From Brachybacterium sp. SGAir0954 (GTDB taxonomy: Bacteria; Actinomycetota; Actinomycetes; Actinomycetales; Dermabacteraceae), in the NCBI RefSeq assembly GCF_005490785.1, contig NZ_CP027295.1:1488001-1552000 (forward strand): a stretch of 64,000 bases of DNA, written 5' to 3'. Shown one piece after another: positions 61,010-64,000 of this stretch; position 1 is the first letter of the stretch; every line of letters begins with the position of its first letter. The notes under the pieces were generated by a model that saw only the letters and a program-made list of their open reading frames with translations, was not told the origin of the DNA and searched no databases. The translations under genes and the position numbers were made by a program.

Positions 61010-61276
61010 ATGACGACGACCAGATCGGACCCTGCAGACGTGAACTCCAGCCGGAACGACGAGGCCCAGGCCTCACGCAACCCGTTCGTGGCGATCGGTC
61101 TGTTCGTGCGCCAGGTGATCGCCGAGCTCCGCAAGGTCGTCGTCCCCACCCGCAAGGAGCTCGCGGTCTACACGCTGACCGTGCTGCTCTTCGTGGCCGT
61201 GATGATCGCCTTCGTCTTCGGCGTCGACGCCCTGTTCAGCTGGCTGTCCCGGCTCACCTTCGCGGTCCCTGACTGA
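61010..61276 (+). CDS. secE: Preprotein translocase subunit SecE
   Basis: An 88-residue membrane clamp of the SecYEG channel. The conserved amphipathic region [20 protein letters not shown] precedes a single membrane helix ([20 protein letters not shown]). The N-terminus is hydrophilic. The start is uncertain: ATG 61010, an earlier ATG at 61004 and a GTG at 61040 are in frame, none with a good ribosome site; the choice does not affect the conserved part. It lies 33 bp after tRNA-Trp and 74 bp before nusG. Confidence 0.92.
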   Translation: MTTTRSDPADVNSSRNDEAQASRNPFVAIGLFVRQVIAELRKVVVPTRKELAVYTLTVLLFVAVMIAFVFGVDALFSWLSRLTFAVPD

Positions 61277-61350
61277 GCGGGATCCGCAGCAGTCCCACCG
61301 GACCACGGTCCGATCCGATCCCCAGCTGTCAGGAAGGCAGGTTCACGACG

Positions 61351-62247
61351 GTGAACGAGCAGACCTCCACCCCCGAGGACTCCTACGACGACGTCGACGA
61401 CTCGCTGTCGTTCTCGTCCTCCCCCGAGCAGGGCGCCGACGACGCGACCCTCGAGGCCTCCGAGGAGCCCGCCGCCGTCGAGTCCGTCGACGTGGACCCC
61501 GCCGAGGCCGTCGCGGCCGACGAGGCCCCTGCCGACGACTCCGCCGAGGAGCCGGTCGAGGGCGCGCCCGCCGAGAGCACCGACGCCGAGGACGCCGACG
61601 AGGACGCCGCCGCGTCCGAGGGCTCCGAGGAGCCCGAGGAGGAGGACCCGGTCGCGGTCCTCAAGCGCCACCTGCGCTCCGCGCCCGGCGACTGGTACGT
61701 CATCCACTCCTACTCCGGTCACGAGAACCGCGTGCGCACGCAGCTGACCACGCGCATCGAGACGCAGGACATGGAGGAGTACATCTTCCAGGTCGAGGTC
61801 CCCATGGAGGACGCGACCGAGATCAAGAACGGCCAGAAGAAGATCGTGCGCCGCGTGCGCATCCCCGGCTACGTGCTCGTGCGCATGGAGCTCGCCGAGG
61901 AGTCCTGGCGCGTCGTCCGCGACACCCCCGGCGTCACCGGCTTCGTGGGCAACGCGACCGATCCGACCCCGCTCTCCTTCGACGAGATCTTCTCGCTGCT
62001 GTCCCCGTCCGTGGGCCTGCCCGAGAAGAAGCGCTCCGGCTCCGGCGCGCCGTCCAAGGCCGCCGCCAAGGCCGTGCCGGCTTTCGAGATCGGCGAGTCC
62101 GTCACCGTCATGGACGGTCCCTTCGAGACGATGCCGGCGAGCATCTCCGAGATCGACAGCGAGCACCAGAAGCTGCAGGTGCTGGTCTCGATCTTCGGCC
62201 GCGAGACCCCCGTCGAGCTCGCCTTCGACCAGGTCGCCAAGATCTGA
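61351..62247 (+). CDS. nusG: Transcription termination/antitermination protein NusG
   Basis: 298 residues. The NGN domain starts at [18 protein letters not shown] (about residue 115) and includes [28 protein letters not shown]. The KOW domain at the end reads [24 protein letters not shown]. It contacts RNA polymerase and couples transcription with Rho or ribosomes. The first about 105 residues are a very acidic, Ala/Glu/Asp/Ser-rich extension, longer than in E. coli NusG (181 total), as seen in actinobacteria. A further Ala/Lys-rich insert joins NGN to KOW. GTG 61351 is preceded by AGGAAGG at rather long spacing. Confidence 0.95.
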   Translation: MNEQTSTPEDSYDDVDDSLSFSSSPEQGADDATLEASEEPAAVESVDVDPAEAVAADEAPADDSAEEPVEGAPAESTDAEDADEDAAASEGSEEPEEEDPVAVLKRHLRSAPGDWYVIHSYSGHENRVRTQLTTRIETQDMEEYIFQVEVPMEDATEIKNGQKKIVRRVRIPGYVLVRMELAEESWRVVRDTPGVTGFVGNATDPTPLSFDEIFSLLSPSVGLPEKKRSGSGAPSKAAAKAVPAFEIGESVTVMDGPFETMPASISEIDSEHQKLQVLVSIFGRETPVELAFDQVAKI

Positions 62248-62270
62248 TACCCCGGACCCCGGCGTCGACC

Positions 62271-62292
62271 GGACGAAGATCACCCTTCGTCC
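62271..62292 (+). terminator. Hairpin after nusG
   Basis: 8-bp arms GGACGAAG (62271-62278) and CTTCGTCC (62285-62292) with a 6-nt loop, 23 bp past the nusG stop. It separates secE-nusG from the L11 operon. Confidence 0.65.
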
Positions 62293-62327
62293 CGCTCGAC
62301 GGCGGCGCGGCGCACAGGTAGCGTCGC

Positions 62328-62333
62328 ATCCGG
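62328..62333 (+). promoter_or_regulatory. Weak candidate for the promoter region of rplK-rplA
   Basis: A TAGCGT-type hexamer is seen in the stretch after the nusG hairpin (about 62320-62335), placing a leader of roughly 80 nt before rplK. The exact position is approximate. Confidence 0.3.
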
Positions 62334-62357
62334 TCCTCGCGCGCCCCGGCTCGCAGG

Positions 62358-62400
62358 GCCAGTGGGAGGAGCGCTTGATGAGCTCCGCCCGGACCACGAC
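62358..62400 (+). promoter_or_regulatory. Candidate L1-binding autoregulatory leader
   Basis: The sequence around GTGGGAGGAGC...TTGATGAGCTCC forms a stem GGAGC/GCTCC with the internal TGATGA. This resembles the L1-binding site known from rplK leaders and 23S rRNA. L1 bound here would repress rplK-rplA translation. Resemblance by eye only. Confidence 0.45.
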
Positions 62401-62416
62401 ACAGTAAGGAAGAGCA

Positions 62417-62848
62417 ATGGCTCCCAAGAAGAAGATCGCGAGCATCATCAAGCTCCAGATCCAGGCCGGCCAGGCCACGCCTGCGCCGCCCGTGGGTCCC
62501 GCGCTCGGCGCTGCCGGCGTGAACATGATGGAGTTCGTCAAGGCCTACAACGATGCGACCGCCGATCAGCGCGGCAACATCATCCCGGTCGAGATCACGG
62601 TGTACGAGGACCGCTCGTTCACCTTCATCACCAAGACCCCGCCGGCCGCCGAGCTCATCAAGAAGGCCGCCGGTCTTCCCAAGGGCTCCGCCACCCCTCA
62701 CACCGTGAAGGTCGGCAAGATCACCCAGGCTCAGGTCCGCGAGATCGCGGAGACCAAGATGCCTGATCTGAACGCGAACGACATCGAGGCCGCTGCGAAG
62801 ATCGTCGCCGGCACCGCTCGTTCCATGGGCATCACGGTGGAGGACTGA
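62417..62848 (+). CDS. rplK: Large ribosomal subunit protein uL11
   Basis: A 143-residue ribosomal protein at the base of the stalk, part of the GTPase-associated centre. The N-terminal domain has [36 protein letters not shown], including the Pro-rich segment that binds thiopeptide antibiotics. The C-terminal rRNA-binding domain starts after [12 protein letters not shown] and ends [21 protein letters not shown] precedes the ATG. Cotranscribed with rplA 4 bp downstream. Confidence 0.97.
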   Translation: MAPKKKIASIIKLQIQAGQATPAPPVGPALGAAGVNMMEFVKAYNDATADQRGNIIPVEITVYEDRSFTFITKTPPAAELIKKAAGLPKGSATPHTVKVGKITQAQVREIAETKMPDLNANDIEAAAKIVAGTARSMGITVED

Positions 62849-62852
62849 CGAC

Positions 62853-63572
62853 ATGGCATTCCGCAGCAAGGCTTACAAGGACGGCGCCGCCAAGATCGAG
62901 GCCGGCCGCCAGTACTCGCCGCTCGACGCCCTGCGCCTCGCGCAGCAGACGAACCCGGCGAAGTTCGATGCCTCGGTCGAGGTCGCGATGCGTCTCGGCG
63001 TCGACCCCCGCAAGGCTGATCAGATGGTGCGCGGCACCGTCAACCTGCCGAACGGCACCGGCAAGACCGCCCGCGTGATCGTCTTCGCGACGGGCGCGCA
63101 GGCCGAGGCCGCTCTCGCGGCCGGCGCCGACGAGGTCGGCGACGACGAGCTCATCGAGAAGGTCGCCGGGGGCTGGACCGACTTCGACGCGGCCGTGGCC
63201 ACGCCGAACCTCATGGGCAAGGTCGGCAAGCTGGGCCGCGTGCTCGGCCCCCGCGGCCTCATGCCGAACCCGAAGACCGGCACGGTCACGATGGACGTCA
63301 CGAAGGCTGTGAACGACATCAAGGGCGGCAAGATCGAGTTCCGCACCGATCGTGCGGCGAACCTGCACTACATCGTGGGCAAGGTGTCGTTCTCCGACCA
63401 GCAGCTGGTCGAGAACTACGTCGCCGCCCTCGAGGAGATCCTGCGGCTCAAGCCGTCCTCCTCGAAGGGTCGCTACATCACGAAGATCACCGTGTCCACC
63501 ACCATGGGCCCGGGCATCCCGGTCGACGTGAACCGCACCCGCAACCTCCTCGAGGACACCGACGAGGCCTGA
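62853..63572 (+). CDS. rplA: Large ribosomal subunit protein uL1
   Basis: A 239-residue ribosomal protein of the L1 stalk, binding 23S rRNA and, usually, its own operon mRNA. It has the expected [35 protein letters not shown] and the signature with [16 protein letters not shown]. The end [22 protein letters not shown] is typical. The start lies 4 bp after the rplK stop, so translation is coupled. A strong hairpin follows. Confidence 0.97.
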   Translation: MAFRSKAYKDGAAKIEAGRQYSPLDALRLAQQTNPAKFDASVEVAMRLGVDPRKADQMVRGTVNLPNGTGKTARVIVFATGAQAEAALAAGADEVGDDELIEKVAGGWTDFDAAVATPNLMGKVGKLGRVLGPRGLMPNPKTGTVTMDVTKAVNDIKGGKIEFRTDRAANLHYIVGKVSFSDQQLVENYVAALEEILRLKPSSSKGRYITKITVSTTMGPGIPVDVNRTRNLLEDTDEA

Positions 63573-63590
63573 GCCCCGTCGTCCTCCTGC

Positions 63591-63629
63591 GACGAGCCCC
63601 CGCATCCCTCGAGGACGCGGGGGCTCGTC
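63591..63629 (+). terminator. Terminator after rplA
   Basis: Perfect 13-bp arms GACGAGCCCCCGC (63591-63603) and GCGGGGGCTCGTC (63617-63629), with a loop that itself contains CCTCGAGG. Confidence 0.85.
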
Positions 63630-63731
63630 CGCTTCCGCACGGCCCCGGCCGGGTGGGCCCTCGTCCGCGTCGCGGGTGTGACGTGCGTCCGAGTGCTCCC
63701 TGATCCGTGGCGCCGTGGGAGGGGGCTGGTC

Positions 63732-63737
63732 TAGGCT
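63732..63737 (+). promoter_or_regulatory. -10 element of the rplJ leader transcript
   Basis: TAGGCT, about 230 bp before rplJ. With usual spacing the transcript would start near 63744 and include the whole L10 leader. Confidence 0.55.
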
Positions 63738-63743
63738 GAACCT

Positions 63744-63920
63744 ACCGAAGACCGCCGGTCGTCGCCCTCCATCCGGAGGACGACCGAAGGATTCCCCCAC
63801 GGGATGGCCTGCGCAGGTGAATGAAGCGACCCGCACGGTCGCGCCCTCCGCGGGGAGGAATCCCCCGGTGAGCCGGATCGTGCGTCTGGCCTCGACACCT
63901 GCGTGTCGAGGCCTTTTCCC
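63744..63920 (+). ncRNA. Ribosomal protein L10 leader
   Basis: The 5' UTR of rplJ shows the expected features of the L10(L12)4-binding leader. A long imperfect helix holds GGTCGTCGCCCTCC...GGAGGACGACC (63761-63786). A conserved-looking block GCGCAGGTGAATGAAGCGACCCGC lies further on. It ends in an intrinsic terminator. The complex of L10 and L7/L12 binding here would favour termination and limit its own synthesis. Boundaries are approximate. Confidence 0.7.
63888..63917 (+). terminator. Intrinsic attenuator in the rplJ leader
   Basis: 11-bp arms GGCCTCGACAC (63888-63898) and GTGTCGAGGCC (63903-63913), loop CTGC, followed directly by TTTT. It is the only hairpin noticed in the window with a clear T tract, and it stands before, not after, a gene. 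Confidence 0.85.
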
Positions 63921-63969
63921 GTTCCGGGACTCCTTCAGCCGGCGGCGAGAGACCTCTGGAAGGAGGGCC

Positions 63970-64000
63970 ATGGCGAACCCCGAGAAGGTGGACGCCGTCG
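63970..64000 (+). CDS. rplJ: Large ribosomal subunit protein uL10, 3' end outside the window
   Basis: Only the first ten codons are in the window: MANPEKVDAV. GGAAGGAGGG lies just before the ATG. Identity rests on the gene order after rplK-rplA, the L10-type leader and the typical start; rplL would be expected next. Confidence 0.85.
   Translation, partial: MANPEKVDAV

Overview
This is a 64 kb stretch of a very GC-rich actinobacterial chromosome, with strong G/C bias in third codon positions so that long open antisense frames are common. Menaquinone rather than ubiquinone genes, the bS22 small ribosomal protein, a DUF6350-purN-purH block, many apparently leaderless promoters and the style of the proteins suggest a Micrococcales organism. 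A Brachybacterium or other Dermabacteraceae member is my best guess, but that is inference. Apart from one tract of decayed or lower-GC genes at about 7.4-12.3 kb, this is core genome. I see no prophage, insertion sequence or CRISPR array.

Layout. 0-7.4 kb: a truncated MFS/MHS transporter, a cold-shock protein, glutathione-independent formaldehyde dehydrogenase, a stand-alone family A DNA polymerase, an AlkD-like HEAT-repeat protein, a Dabb protein and a Gfo/Idh/MocA oxidoreductase. 7.4-12.4 kb: an orphan 50-residue peptide, a small membrane protein, an aldo/keto reductase pseudogene, a divergent MFS/MarR pair with a clear operator, an alpha/beta hydrolase pseudogene, a membrane protein and tRNA-Arg(CCT). 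12.4-24 kb: an unusual MobA-like/nitrilase fusion, a CopC protein, an Rv0909-like antitoxin-family protein, a DeoR regulator, a 1549-residue helicase-like protein with eroded ATPase motifs and a nuclease-like tail plus a coupled 72-residue partner, proC, and trkH-trkA. 24-30.8 kb: an AcuC-type deacetylase, two coupled dynamin-like GTPases, bS22, a glutaredoxin-like protein, and YceI divergent from a MarR regulator.

30.8-49 kb is respiratory. A phosphatase-led, translationally coupled chain carries a complete system II cytochrome c maturation set (TlpA/ResA-like, CcdA, ResB, CcsB). It is followed by menaquinone genes menA, menE, menB, menC, menD and menF on both strands, with an amino acid permease and an HtrA-type protease among them. 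47-54 kb: DUF6350 (PerM-like), purN, a ZTP riboswitch and purH, PPK2 and aspA. 54-60.7 kb: a DUF3017 protein, ThrE, a lactonase, galK, adenosine deaminase and an aminotransferase. 60.9-64 kb: the conserved tRNA-Trp-secE-nusG-rplK-rplA-rplJ block with its leader regulation; rplJ runs off the window.

Two points stand out. At least twenty genes have a TANNNT/CANNNT hexamer ending 6-8 nt before the start codon, which implies leaderless mRNAs and fixes many start codons. Two proteins have unusual architectures: the MobA-like/nitrilase fusion and the helicase-like protein with a broken P-loop. Starts were chosen from Shine-Dalgarno sequences or these -10 hexamers; functions rest on motifs and family resemblance read by eye, without database searches.
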